Source of the DNA: Pseudomonas tructae
Lineage (GTDB): Bacteria > Pseudomonadota > Gammaproteobacteria > Pseudomonadales > Pseudomonadaceae
Direction of reading: 5' to 3'
DNA: 64,000 nucleotides
NCBI RefSeq assembly: GCF_004214895.1
Contig: NZ_CP035952.1
Location: 5,342,501-5,406,500, forward strand
Shown: positions 18,394-26,579 of the stretch, piece after piece
Layout of the letters: the number at the start of each line of letters is the position of its first letter
How positions within the stretch are numbered: the stretch's first letter is position 1
The notes under the pieces: generated by a model
Seen by the model: the letters and a program-made list of their open reading frames with translations, nothing else
Database searches by the model: none
Told to the model about the DNA's origin: nothing
Position numbers and translations under genes: made by a program

Positions 18394-19113
18394 ATGAGCC
18401 AGGCACTGATTGAACTGACCGACCTGGGCTTTGCCTGGCCGGGTCAAGCCCCCCTGCTGGATATTCCCACCTTGCGCCTGCACGCCGGCGAGTCGTTGTT
18501 TCTCAAAGGCCCCAGCGGCAGCGGCAAGACCACCCTGCTGGGCCTGCTGGGCGGTGTGCAAAAGCCCGATCGCGGCAGCGTCCGGCTGCTTGGCCAGGAC
18601 TTGAGCGAATTGAAGCTGGCCGCCCGCGACCGCTTTCGCGTCGATCACACCGGCTACATCTTCCAGCAGTTCAACCTGCTGCCGTTTCTTTCGGTTCGGG
18701 AGAACGTCGAACTGCCCTGCCGCTTCTCACGCAGTCGCGCACAACGGGCGGCCGAGCGCCATGGCGGCATCGACCAGGCCGCCGCCAGCCTGCTCGCCCA
18801 CCTGGGCCTGAAAGACCCGGCCCTGCTTGCGCGCCGCGCCGACAGCCTGTCGATCGGCCAGCAACAGCGCGTTGCCGCGGCCCGGGCCTTGATCGGCCAA
18901 CCGGAACTGGTGATCGCTGACGAGCCGACCTCCGCCCTCGATGCCGACACCCGCGAGGCGTTTATCCGCTTGCTGTTCGCCGAGTGCCGGGCGGCCGGTT
19001 CCAGCCTGCTGTTCGTCAGCCATGACCAGAGCCTGGCGCCACTGTTCGATCGCCAGCTGTGCCTTGCCGAACTCAACCGCGCGGCCCAGCCGGCCAACGA
19101 CCTGGAGGCCTGA
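18394..19113 (+). CDS. ABC transporter ATP-binding protein (PA4064-like)
   Basis: 239-residue ATPase of the LolD/MacB-like group. Walker A is GPSGSGKTT (39-47), the Q-loop YIFQQFNLLPF, signature SIGQQQRVAAARAL, Walker B LVIADEP and the switch His in FVSHDQ. The signature is LSIGQ instead of LSGGQ. Its stop overlaps the permease ATG by one base. In P. aeruginosa the orthologous gene is part of the Zur regulon; the transported substrate is not established, so a metal or metallophore role is inferred from context. Confidence 0.9.
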   Translation: MSQALIELTDLGFAWPGQAPLLDIPTLRLHAGESLFLKGPSGSGKTTLLGLLGGVQKPDRGSVRLLGQDLSELKLAARDRFRVDHTGYIFQQFNLLPFLSVRENVELPCRFSRSRAQRAAERHGGIDQAAASLLAHLGLKDPALLARRADSLSIGQQQRVAAARALIGQPELVIADEPTSALDADTREAFIRLLFAECRAAGSSLLFVSHDQSLAPLFDRQLCLAELNRAAQPANDLEA

Positions 19114-20378
19114 TGTACCTGCTCCGCCTTGCCTTGGCCAGCCTGGCCAACCGCCGTTTTACCGCCTTTCTGACTGCCTTCGCCATCGCCCTCTCGGTGT
19201 GCCTGCTGCTGGCAGTCGAGCGGGTGCGCACAGAGGCCCGTGCCAGCTTCGCCAGCACTATCAGCGGCACCGACCTGATCGTCGGCGCCCGTTCGGGTTC
19301 GGTGAACCTGCTACTGTACTCGGTGTTTCGCATCGGCAACGCCACCAACAACATCCGTTGGGAAAGCTTCGAGCACTACGCCAGCGACCCACGCGTCAAA
19401 TGGGCCATCCCGATTTCCCTGGGCGACTCGCACCGTGGCTACCGGGTAATGGGTACCGACGCACGCTATTTCGAGCACTACCAGTACGGCCGCAAACAGA
19501 ACCTGCAATTGGCCGAAGGCCGGGCCTTTGCCGATGACCCGTTCGAGGTGGTGCTCGGCGCTGAAGTCGCCGACGCCCTGCACTACAAACTGGGCGACAA
19601 ACTGGTGCTGGCCCATGGCGTGGCGGCCATCAGCCTGGTCAAGCACGATGACAAGCCGTTCACCGTGGTCGGTGTGCTGCAACGCACCGGCACCCCGGTC
19701 GATCGCACTCTGCACATCAGCCTGGGCGGCATGCAAGCCATCCACATCGACTGGCATAACGGCATGCCGGCCCGTGGCGCCGGACGCATCAGCGCCGAGC
19801 AGGCACGCAACATGGACCTCAAGCCCGCCGCCATCACCGCCTTCATGCTGGGCCTGAACAACAAGGTGGCGACCTTCAGCCTGCAACGGGAAATCAACGA
19901 GTACCGTGGCGAACCCTTGCTGGCAATCCTGCCGGGCGTGGCCCTGCAGGAGCTCTGGAGCCTGATGGGTACTGCCGAGCAGGCGCTGTTCGTGGTTTCG
20001 CTGTTCGTCGTGCTGACCGGCCTGATCGGCATGCTCACGGCGATTCTCACCAGCCTCAACGAGCGACGCCGGGAGATGGCCATCCTGCGCTCGGTGGGCG
20101 CTCGCCCGTGGCATATCGCCGGGTTGCTGCTGCTCGAAGCCCTGGCCTTGGCAAGCGTCGGTATCATCGCTGGGCTGGCCTTGCTGTATGCCGGCATCGC
20201 CCTGGCCCAAGGTTATGTGCAAGCCAATTATGGCCTGTTGCTGCCCCTGGCCTGGCCCAGCGCCCATGAGTGGAGCCTGCTGGCCATCATTCTCGGCGCC
20301 GCCCTGCTGATGGGCGCCGTGCCAGCCTGGCGCGCCTATCGCCAGTCACTGGCCGACGGCCTGTCCATCCACCTGTGA
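19113..20378 (+). CDS. ABC transporter permease, FtsX/MacB-like (PA4065-like)
   Basis: 421 residues from ATG 19113 (MYLLRLALASLANRRFTAFLTAFAIALSVCLLLAVERV). One N-terminal membrane span, a large periplasmic domain (about 40-290; includes SGTDLIVGARSGSVNLLLYSVF) and three C-terminal spans (LFVVSLFVVLTGLIGMLTAIL and onward), the FtsX/LolC layout. LNERRREMAILRSVGARPW is the conserved cytoplasmic coupling segment. Such transporters usually move lipoproteins or work mechanically on the periplasm and do not import ions directly. Coupled to the ATPase by a 1-base overlap. Confidence 0.9.
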   Translation: MYLLRLALASLANRRFTAFLTAFAIALSVCLLLAVERVRTEARASFASTISGTDLIVGARSGSVNLLLYSVFRIGNATNNIRWESFEHYASDPRVKWAIPISLGDSHRGYRVMGTDARYFEHYQYGRKQNLQLAEGRAFADDPFEVVLGAEVADALHYKLGDKLVLAHGVAAISLVKHDDKPFTVVGVLQRTGTPVDRTLHISLGGMQAIHIDWHNGMPARGAGRISAEQARNMDLKPAAITAFMLGLNNKVATFSLQREINEYRGEPLLAILPGVALQELWSLMGTAEQALFVVSLFVVLTGLIGMLTAILTSLNERRREMAILRSVGARPWHIAGLLLLEALALASVGIIAGLALLYAGIALAQGYVQANYGLLLPLAWPSAHEWSLLAIILGAALLMGAVPAWRAYRQSLADGLSIHL

Positions 20379-20386
20379 GTACTTTG

Positions 20387-20902
20387 ATGAGCCGCGCCCT
20401 GCTGCTGTCCATGCTATTGATCGCCGCCCCTGTGTGGGCGGCCGAACCCCGTACCCTTGAATGGCAGCAACTGATCCCGGCCGGGGCGCCGGTGATCCAG
20501 CCGCAACTGGCGCCGTTGCACGACCTCTCGCAATTGAGCGATGCCCTGGCCGCCGAAGCTGCGCCCGCAGCCCGGCAAACCGCACCCAATGCTCCGGTGG
20601 TCAAGGCCCTGGATGGCCAGCAGGTAAAACTGCCGGGCTATATCGTGCCACTGGAAGTCAGCGAAGAAGGGCGCACCACCGAGTTCCTGCTGGTGCCCTA
20701 CTACGGCGCCTGCATTCATGTGCCGCCACCGCCGTCGAACCAGATCGTTCACATCTTCAGCGAGATCGGCGTGAAGGTCGAAGACCTCTATCAGCCGTAT
20801 TGGATCGAAGGGCAAATGCAGGTAAAAGCCACCAGCAGTGAGCTGGCCGATGCCGGATATCAGATGGATGCCGAGAAAATCTACGCATACGAGCTAGAAT
20901 AA
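20387..20902 (+). CDS. DUF3299 periplasmic protein (PA4066-like)
   Basis: 171 residues from ATG 20387 with signal peptide MSRALLLSMLLIAAPVWAAEP. The conserved core is VKLPGYIVPLEVSEEGRTTEFLLVPYYGACIHVPPPPSNQIVHI, in which the Cys and His residues of GACIHVPPPP could bind metal. It is 8 bases after the permease stop and ends the cassette. Function unknown; the zinc context is shared with P. aeruginosa. The frame is open upstream to 20270, inside the permease gene. Confidence 0.85.
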   Translation: MSRALLLSMLLIAAPVWAAEPRTLEWQQLIPAGAPVIQPQLAPLHDLSQLSDALAAEAAPAARQTAPNAPVVKALDGQQVKLPGYIVPLEVSEEGRTTEFLLVPYYGACIHVPPPPSNQIVHIFSEIGVKVEDLYQPYWIEGQMQVKATSSELADAGYQMDAEKIYAYELE

Positions 20903-20931
20903 ATGGCCGCGTGCAAGCTTTAGCGATTTCA

Positions 20932-20945
20932 TTGAGCTGAATCAA
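20932..20945. promoter_or_regulatory. ANR/FNR-like box upstream of ompW/oprG
   Basis: TTGAGCTGAATCAA matches the anaerobox TTGAT-N4-ATCAA at nine of ten fixed positions. It lies 67 bases before the oprG ATG. A -10 box could be TTACCA (20967) or TATTAA (20980); the first puts the box near -41, where ANR activates. OprG/OmpW genes are known to be oxygen-regulated through ANR/FNR. Confidence 0.6.
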
Positions 20946-21011
20946 AAGTCACCGTCCGTCAGCTCCTTACCATTGGACTTATTAAATTCTAAACGTCCTT
21001 TGGGAGCTTCC

Positions 21012-21695
21012 ATGAACAAGTCCTTGCTTGGCGCCTCGCTCGTTGCTCTGGCGCTTGCAGCCCCTGTTGCCCATGCCCACCAGGCTGGCGACTTCATCCT
21101 GCGTGCCGGTGCGATCACTACCGCTCCCAACGAAAACAGCGGCGACCTCAAGCTCGATGACGCCAAAGTCTCCGGCACCAAGGCAACCCTGGACAGCGAC
21201 ACCCAGCTGGGCCTGGCGTTCGCCTACATGCTGACCGACCACATCGGCCTGGAACTGCTGGCCGCCACCCCGTTCCAACACACCGTGGGCGTCAAGGGCC
21301 TGGGCGGTGGCCTGGATGGCAAGCTGGCCGACATCAAGCAACTGCCACCGACCCTGTCGCTGCAGTACTACCCGATGGAAGCGTCGTCGAAGTTCCAGCC
21401 ATACGCCGGTATCGGTCTGAACTACACCATGTTCTTTGACGAAGACCTGAGCAGCAGCCGCAAGGCTCAAGGCTTCAGCAACATGAAGTTGAAGGACTCG
21501 GTCGGCCTGGCAGGTCAGTTGGGCATGGACTACATGATCAACGACAACTTCCTGGTCAACGCCGCGGTCTGGTACGTCGACATCGACACCAAGGCCACCA
21601 TCGACGGCCCGAGCGCTCTGGGCGTTGGCAAGACCAAGGTCGACGTGGATGTCGATCCATGGGTCTACATGGTGGGTGTGGGTTACAAGTTCTAA
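21012..21695 (+). CDS. oprG: OmpW/OprG family outer-membrane protein
   Basis: An eight-stranded outer-membrane beta barrel that lets small hydrophobic molecules pass. 227 residues; signal peptide MNKSLLGASLVALALAAPVAHAHQAGDF. The family pattern is clear: FILRAGAITTAPNENSGDL, LGLAFAYMLTDHIGLELLAATPF, LSLQYYPMEASSKFQPYAGIGLNYTMFFDE and the terminal VDPWVYMVGVGYKF ending in Phe. Start at ATG 21012; upstream codons to 20973 lie in the promoter region. Adjacent to the zinc cassette exactly as PA4067 is to PA4063-PA4066. Confidence 0.93.
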   Translation: MNKSLLGASLVALALAAPVAHAHQAGDFILRAGAITTAPNENSGDLKLDDAKVSGTKATLDSDTQLGLAFAYMLTDHIGLELLAATPFQHTVGVKGLGGGLDGKLADIKQLPPTLSLQYYPMEASSKFQPYAGIGLNYTMFFDEDLSSSRKAQGFSNMKLKDSVGLAGQLGMDYMINDNFLVNAAVWYVDIDTKATIDGPSALGVGKTKVDVDVDPWVYMVGVGYKF

Positions 21696-21714
21696 GCGGC
21701 ATTTAAACGCAAAC

Positions 21715-21761
21715 CGCGGGGCAAGCCCGCTCCTACAGGTAGGAGCGGGCTTGCCCCGCGA
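21715..21761. repeat. paired REP palindrome between oprG and convergent epimerase gene
   Basis: A 47-base inverted REP pair (arms CCGCGGGGCAAGCCCGCTCC and complement) sits in the 72-base gap between two convergent genes, again suggesting a shared terminator role. Confidence 0.92.
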
Positions 21762-21767
21762 TGCGTT

Positions 21768-22697
21768 TCAGCGCCCTAAAAGACGCGCCAGGCCATCGGC
21801 CAGTGGCGTTGCTTCAGGGAAGGCAAAGCGGCTCAGCAAACGCTGATTGTTCGCCCGCGAATGACGGATATCCCCCGAGCGTGCTGGCCCGTGGCTGATC
21901 GCCGGCAGGTCACCGACCACCGACTTCAGCGCATCCAGCAACTGGTTCAGCGAAGTCGCCTGGTTCAGGCCAATGTTCACCGCCCCCTCCTCGACATCGC
22001 GCATCTCCAGCGCCTGAACCATCACACTGACCAGATCGCCAACATAGAGGAAATCACGGGTCTGCTCACCATCGCCAAACAAGGTGATCGGCGTACCGTT
22101 CAAGGCGCGCTCGCAGAAAATGCTGATGACCCCGGAATACGGCGAAGAAGGATCCTGGCGTGGGCCGAAGATATTGAAGAAGCGGAACACCACCGGTTCC
22201 AGGCCATGCTGGCGACGGTAGAAGTCCAGGTACTGCTCGCTGGCCAGCTTATCCACAGCATAAGGTGTCAACGGCGCCTTGGGCGTGTCCTCGATGATCG
22301 ACTGACCTTCGCCATTGTTGCCATACACCGCCGCGCTGGAGGCAAACAGCACACGCTTGATGCCGTTCAGGCGCATGGCCTCGCACACATTGAGGGTGCC
22401 GATGAAGTTGCTCTGGTGGGTCTTCACCGGGTCATCGACCGAGGCCTGCACCGAGGCGACAGCGGCCAGGTGCACGACGGCCTGGCAGCCGGCAGCAGCA
22501 GCCTTGACCAGTTCGGCGTCGGCGACATCGCCTTCGAGCAGTTGCAGACGGGGGTTGTCCATCTGCAGGTTGCTGCGCTTGCCCGTCGACAGGTCGTCGA
22601 GGATGCGCACGCTGTAGCCTTTTTCCAGCAGAGCATCGCTGAGGTGGGAGCCGATGAAGCCAGCGCCGCCAGTAATCAGAATAGGGGCATCAGCCAT
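21768..22697 (-). CDS. NAD-dependent epimerase/dehydratase (UDP-sugar 4-epimerase-like)
   Basis: 309 residues of the extended short-chain dehydrogenase type: PILITGGAGFIGSHLSDALLEKGY is the NAD motif, FASSAAVYG with the Ser and the YAVDK motif (Tyr-X-X-X-Lys) are catalytic, and FRFFNIFGPRQDPSSPYSGVISIF is typical of UDP-glucose/GlcNAc epimerases. Start ATG 22697 (MADAPILITGG) overlaps the next gene by 8 bases; the long upstream frame is a shadow. The sugar substrate is not determined; similar pairs occur at PA4068-PA4069. Confidence 0.9.
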   Translation of the reverse strand: MADAPILITGGAGFIGSHLSDALLEKGYSVRILDDLSTGKRSNLQMDNPRLQLLEGDVADAELVKAAAAGCQAVVHLAAVASVQASVDDPVKTHQSNFIGTLNVCEAMRLNGIKRVLFASSAAVYGNNGEGQSIIEDTPKAPLTPYAVDKLASEQYLDFYRRQHGLEPVVFRFFNIFGPRQDPSSPYSGVISIFCERALNGTPITLFGDGEQTRDFLYVGDLVSVMVQALEMRDVEEGAVNIGLNQATSLNQLLDALKSVVGDLPAISHGPARSGDIRHSRANNQRLLSRFAFPEATPLADGLARLLGR

Positions 22698-23574
22698 GAC
22701 GATAAAAACGGTCCAGTAAGGGCGGCAAACCGGCGCGCCAGGCGCGGGGTTTGATGCCGAAGGTGTGGAGGATCTTCTTGCAGGCCAGCACGGCATGCTG
22801 TGGCTCTTCGCTGGCGTCCGGACGCGCGGCATGGGCCTGCGCGGTCGGTGCCTGCACTGCCAACTGATGCAACTGCGCCGCCTCAGTGAGGATAGCCTGC
22901 CCCAGCGCCAGCGGCGTGGTCGCCTCGTTGCCGGCATAGTGATAGGTGCCCCACAAGGGCGCAGCACAATCGAGTTGCTTGAGTACCGAAAGGATCACCC
23001 GCGCGGCGTCATCCACCGGCGTCGGGTTGCCTCGGCGGTCATCGGCCAGCAGCAGTTCCTGCGGTTGTTCAGCGCGGGTCAGGAAACGCCCGAGCACGCC
23101 ATCGATGCTCTCGTCGAGCACCCAGCCAAAGCGCAGCAGCACATGCTGCGGGCACGTCGCGCGCACGCTTTGCTCAATGCGCCACAAGGCCTGGCCGCGC
23201 AGCCCCAGCGGTACCGGTTCGTCTTTCTCGCTGTAGGCCGTGGCCCGCGAGCCATCGAAGACCCGGTAGCTGGACGGCTGGACCAGGACGATATTGTGAT
23301 GCTGGCACAACTCGGCCAGGCGCTCGACCGCGCGTTCCTGCTGAGCCAGGCGCTGCTCGCTGACGGCTTCGGCCTGGAACCAGTCGAAATAGTAGGCCAG
23401 GTTGATCAGCGCATCCGGGCGGGTGTCGTCGAGCAACTGGGTCAGGCTGGCCGGATCCCAGCCGCTGTCGGGCGGACGTGGTGCCAGAAAGCCGATGTCT
23501 TCCTCGGCCCCGAGTCGAATCAGCGCTTGCCCGAGGGCACTTCCACCTCCCAACAGCATCAGGCGCATTCGCAT
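22690..23574 (-). CDS. RmlD-like sugar nucleotide-binding protein
   Basis: 294 residues resembling dTDP-4-dehydrorhamnose reductases. It starts MRMRLMLLGGGSALGQALIRLG, a nucleotide-binding loop (GGGSALG in place of the usual GxxGxxG), followed by DALINLAYYFDWFQAEAVSEQRLAQQERAVERLAELCQ. The usual YGxxK catalytic motif is not obvious: the position after VLVQPSSYRVFDG reads GLRGQALWRIEQ. It may therefore bind without reducing. It overlaps the epimerase gene by 8 bases, so the two are co-expressed. Confidence 0.8.
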   Translation of the reverse strand: MRMRLMLLGGGSALGQALIRLGAEEDIGFLAPRPPDSGWDPASLTQLLDDTRPDALINLAYYFDWFQAEAVSEQRLAQQERAVERLAELCQHHNIVLVQPSSYRVFDGSRATAYSEKDEPVPLGLRGQALWRIEQSVRATCPQHVLLRFGWVLDESIDGVLGRFLTRAEQPQELLLADDRRGNPTPVDDAARVILSVLKQLDCAAPLWGTYHYAGNEATTPLALGQAILTEAAQLHQLAVQAPTAQAHAARPDASEEPQHAVLACKKILHTFGIKPRAWRAGLPPLLDRFYRHG

Positions 23575-23868
23575 AGAGTCAGCAGGTCCGATCAGATTAT
23601 GGGAAGAAAGCCTTCATTTTGCGGTTTCCGGCGGGGGAAGTCCAACCCGGGGGCGGCCCTCGGCCAAGCCCCGTGTCGTGGGTAAATTTTACGCCCTACT
23701 TACACAAATCCGGAAACTGCCTATACTGCGCCCGGAATGAGCTGACTGCCCCTAAAGGATTAACCAGGAGGATAGTTAGCTTATTCCTTTGCCGGGGGCC
23801 AGACGTTCAGTCTGAATGCCGGTCGGCACGGATTGCCAGATAAAACCAATAACAAAGGAATGTTTCCC
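23575..23868. other. divergent intergenic region with long leader
   Basis: 294 bases between the RmlD-like gene (minus) and the oxygenase gene (plus). It holds the promoter above and an unusually long untranslated leader for a Pseudomonas enzyme gene. I see no convincing small gene and no riboswitch I can name. Confidence 0.5.
23700..23727 (+). promoter_or_regulatory. candidate sigma-70 promoter for the oxygenase cassette
   Basis: TTACAC (23700-23705), a 16-base spacer and TATACT (23722-23727) make a plausible promoter. It would leave a leader of about 135 bases before ATG 23869. The leader contains an AGGAGG at about 23768 with no start codon at a useful distance, and a small hairpin CAGAC/GTCTG near 23802-23816. 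Confidence 0.5.
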
Positions 23869-24912
23869 ATGCAGGATTCGGAAGTCGCGTACCTGAGTTT
23901 CGACCAGGACCAAGCCCGCTCGCTGGCCGCCGCCAGCCAGAACCTCGCAGACCTGGGCGGCCCCCAGGCGCCCGACGTGGCCAGCCAGGCCCGGCTTTGG
24001 GCGCAACGCCTGCTCCCTACCTTAGACGCAAGCCAGAAGGCCGTGCTGCAACGCTTTGCCGATGGCCAGTTATCGGCGCTGATGTTTTCGAACATGACCT
24101 GCCCCGGGGCCGACCCGCTGCCCGAGCACTTGCCGGACCTGGACCTGCTGGCCCAGAGCGAGCGTTGCCTGTACCTGGCCGCCCGCAACCAACTGTTGCT
24201 GGAACTGGTGCGCTACCGTGCCTTTGCCTTCGATATCGACAACGAAGGCCAGGTGGTGCGCCTGGTCGGTAACTTCAAGGGCGGTGGCAGCGTGGCGCGG
24301 CCCGGCGAGGACCACAACACCCAGGTAGAACTCAGCTCGCACGCCGGCTTGCGCCTCGGCCCGCACACCGAAGCCCCTTACAACTGTTCGGTGGACGCCA
24401 GTGACGGGCGCTCCCCTGCCCCCTCGGCGCTGATCCTCACGGCACGCTGGAACCCGGCCAACGAACCAACCCGGATCATCCCGCTGCGCGGCATCATCGA
24501 GCAATTGGGCAGCCTGCATGCGCTGGCCCTGACCTCGGCGTCTTTTGATTTCACCCGCAGCGAATGCTTTGTTGCCGGCCAAGGCGACGCCGGCAAGGCC
24601 ACCTCGATGCTGCAGTTCGATGCCAACGGTGGTTTCAGCCTGCGCTACAACTCCTACCGTTTCTCCCTCAACGACAACGCCAGCGACACTGCCGCCCGCG
24701 CATTCGACGCCTTCCAGGCCCTGGTCAGCGACGCCCGGCCTCTGCCGTTCGTACTCCAGCCCGAATCCGCCTTGCTGATCAACAACTGCCGCGCACTGCA
24801 CGGGCGCGACATCCTCCAGGACAACCGCCGCCTGCTGGTGCGTCTGTTCGGCTACTCGCGCTTCGCTCAACCCGTAGTCCTCAAGGACGACCCGCTGCTG
24901 GTGCGTGGCTGA
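23869..24912 (+). CDS. clavaminate synthase-like Fe(II)/2-oxoglutarate-dependent oxygenase
   Basis: 347 residues from ATG 23869 (MQDSEVAYLSFDQ), chosen because AAAGGA lies 9 bases upstream; ATG 23860 would abut that site. The iron facial triad is readable: HTE (His166, Glu168) in RLGPHTEAPYNCSV and distal His311 in NNCRALHGRD, with Arg321 or Arg325 for 2-oxoglutarate. A Glu in place of Asp in the triad is the mark of the clavaminate synthase/AsnO/VioC group, whose members hydroxylate free amino acids such as arginine or asparagine. Followed after 17 bases by a TSUP exporter. The substrate is inferred at family level only. Confidence 0.8.
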   Translation: MQDSEVAYLSFDQDQARSLAAASQNLADLGGPQAPDVASQARLWAQRLLPTLDASQKAVLQRFADGQLSALMFSNMTCPGADPLPEHLPDLDLLAQSERCLYLAARNQLLLELVRYRAFAFDIDNEGQVVRLVGNFKGGGSVARPGEDHNTQVELSSHAGLRLGPHTEAPYNCSVDASDGRSPAPSALILTARWNPANEPTRIIPLRGIIEQLGSLHALALTSASFDFTRSECFVAGQGDAGKATSMLQFDANGGFSLRYNSYRFSLNDNASDTAARAFDAFQALVSDARPLPFVLQPESALLINNCRALHGRDILQDNRRLLVRLFGYSRFAQPVVLKDDPLLVRG

Positions 24913-24929
24913 ACAAGGAAAACACCCCG

Positions 24930-25724
24930 ATGATGGAAATTGATATCACCCTGCTACTGACCCTGGCATCGGTGGCCCTGATGGCCGGCTTTTTCGACGC
25001 CATCGCAGGCGGCGGCGGGCTGATTACACTGCCCGTGCTGTTTGTGGCCGGCATCGACCCGCTGGCGGCGATTGCCACCAACAAGTTCCAGGCGGCGTCG
25101 GCCACGGTGTCGGCCACCTACGCCTTTGCCCGCAAGGGCATGATCGACTGGAAGCGCGGTTTGCCCATGGCTGCCATGTCATTTGCCGGCGGCGCCCTCG
25201 GGGCGCTGTCGGTCAGCCTGGTGCCCAAGACCTTCCTGCAGGCCTGTGTACCGGTGCTGCTGATTCTGGTCGCCGCGTACTTCGCCTTCAGCCCCAAACC
25301 CGACGAGCACCAGCGCAAGGCCAAGATTTCGATCAGTGTGTTCTGCCTGGCAGTAGCGCCTGTGATCGGCTTTTACGATGGGGTGTTCGGCCCGGGGGTC
25401 GGCTCGTTCTTCATGCTCGCCTGCGTCATCCTGCTCGGCCAGACCCTGCTCAACGCCGTGTGCAACAGCAAGCTGCTCAATGCCGCGTGCAACCTCGGTG
25501 CGCTGTCGGTGTTCTCGCTCAGCGGGGCGATTGTCTGGCCGCTGGCGCTGGCGATGGCGTGCGCCGCCTTTATCGGCGCGCAACTGGGGGCTCGCTGCGC
25601 AGTGCATTTCGGTCCTAAACTGATCAGGCCGCTGCTGGTTTGCGTGTGCTGCATCATGGCCCTCAAGCTGCTGCTGAGCACCGGCAACCCACTCGGCGAA
25701 TGGCTGCATCATCAGTTCCTATAG
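24930..25724 (+). CDS. TSUP (TauE/SafE) family membrane exporter
   Basis: 264 residues, about eight membrane spans. The first (LLLTLASVALMAGFFDAIAGGGGLITLPVLF) carries the TSUP glycine motif, and GFYDGVFGPGVGSFFMLAC repeats it in the second half, as is usual for the family. Relatives export sulfite, sulfoacetate and other small anions. AAGGA about 11 bases before the tandem ATGs supports the start. It lies between the oxygenase and a hydrolase in one plus-strand unit, so it may export or import the product or substrate of those enzymes. Confidence 0.88.
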   Translation: MMEIDITLLLTLASVALMAGFFDAIAGGGGLITLPVLFVAGIDPLAAIATNKFQAASATVSATYAFARKGMIDWKRGLPMAAMSFAGGALGALSVSLVPKTFLQACVPVLLILVAAYFAFSPKPDEHQRKAKISISVFCLAVAPVIGFYDGVFGPGVGSFFMLACVILLGQTLLNAVCNSKLLNAACNLGALSVFSLSGAIVWPLALAMACAAFIGAQLGARCAVHFGPKLIRPLLVCVCCIMALKLLLSTGNPLGEWLHHQFL

Positions 25725-25733
25725 GCGGTGTCC

Positions 25734-26573
25734 ATGCACCTGGAAGCAATCTCGACCCAACGCGGCACCTGGCAATATGACGAACCGGCGCCTGGTGCCG
25801 AGCAGTTCATCAGTGAGACGTTCGATGGATTCCAGCAGCAGGCCCGGCTGCTGGTCCCCGAACAGGAGCGCGCCGCACCGCTGTTCGTGGTTGGCGGCGC
25901 GCGCTCGGACTTCACCCGCCTCAACCCGCTGCTGTATCGCCTGCAAGAGCACGGCATCGGCTCGCTGACCGGCAACCTCTCCGGCCACAGCCTGGCTGCC
26001 GAGCCGGGGGCGCCGGAGCCCTCGCTGATCACCAACCTTGAGGAAGCCCGGCGCTTTCACCAGCATATCGCCGGGCGTTGCCGGACCCTGCTCGGCCATA
26101 GCCTGGGCGGGGCGATTGCGTTGAAGCTGGCGGCGCAGACCCCGCAGATCGACAAACTGGTGCTGATCTGTCCGGCGGTGTACCCGGATGCGGCCCACAC
26201 CCAACCCTTTGGCCCGGCCTTCACTGCGGCGATTCGTCAGCCTTACGGTTTTCTCGACTGCGACAGCTACGGGTTTCTGCGCACGTTCCAGGGCCGGGTG
26301 CTGCTGGTGATCGGCGAGTTCGACGGCCTCAACTCAAAGGCCTTTGGCCAGGTCGAAGGAACCTCAGCCGGCACCCTGTGGCTGGCCGGCGCCCAGCGTT
26401 ACAGCCCGATTCCCGAAGAAGTCACCCAGGCCCTGCTGCGCGCGGTGCCAGCGCCGCACCTGGAGTGCCTGCTGCTGACTGACTGCGACCACGGCATTGC
26501 CGCGCATTTGCGCGACAAGCCGGCGGTGGCCGATCAAGTGGCGCAGGTGGTCGCCGAGTTCATTCTTGGTTGA
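25734..26573 (+). CDS. alpha/beta hydrolase
   Basis: 279 residues from ATG 25734 (MHLEAISTQRGTWQYDEPAPG); an in-frame GTG two codons earlier is possible. LLGHSLGGAIALKLAAQ is the nucleophile elbow with catalytic Ser, FVVGGARSDFTR lies at the oxyanion position, GEFDGLNSKAF may provide the acid and DCDHGIAAHL the catalytic His. No secretion signal. It starts 9 bases after the exporter stop and ends 6 bases from the convergent regulator. Ester, thioester or amide substrate unknown. Confidence 0.82.
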   Translation: MHLEAISTQRGTWQYDEPAPGAEQFISETFDGFQQQARLLVPEQERAAPLFVVGGARSDFTRLNPLLYRLQEHGIGSLTGNLSGHSLAAEPGAPEPSLITNLEEARRFHQHIAGRCRTLLGHSLGGAIALKLAAQTPQIDKLVLICPAVYPDAAHTQPFGPAFTAAIRQPYGFLDCDSYGFLRTFQGRVLLVIGEFDGLNSKAFGQVEGTSAGTLWLAGAQRYSPIPEEVTQALLRAVPAPHLECLLLTDCDHGIAAHLRDKPAVADQVAQVVAEFILG

Positions 26574-26579
26574 TCACCG

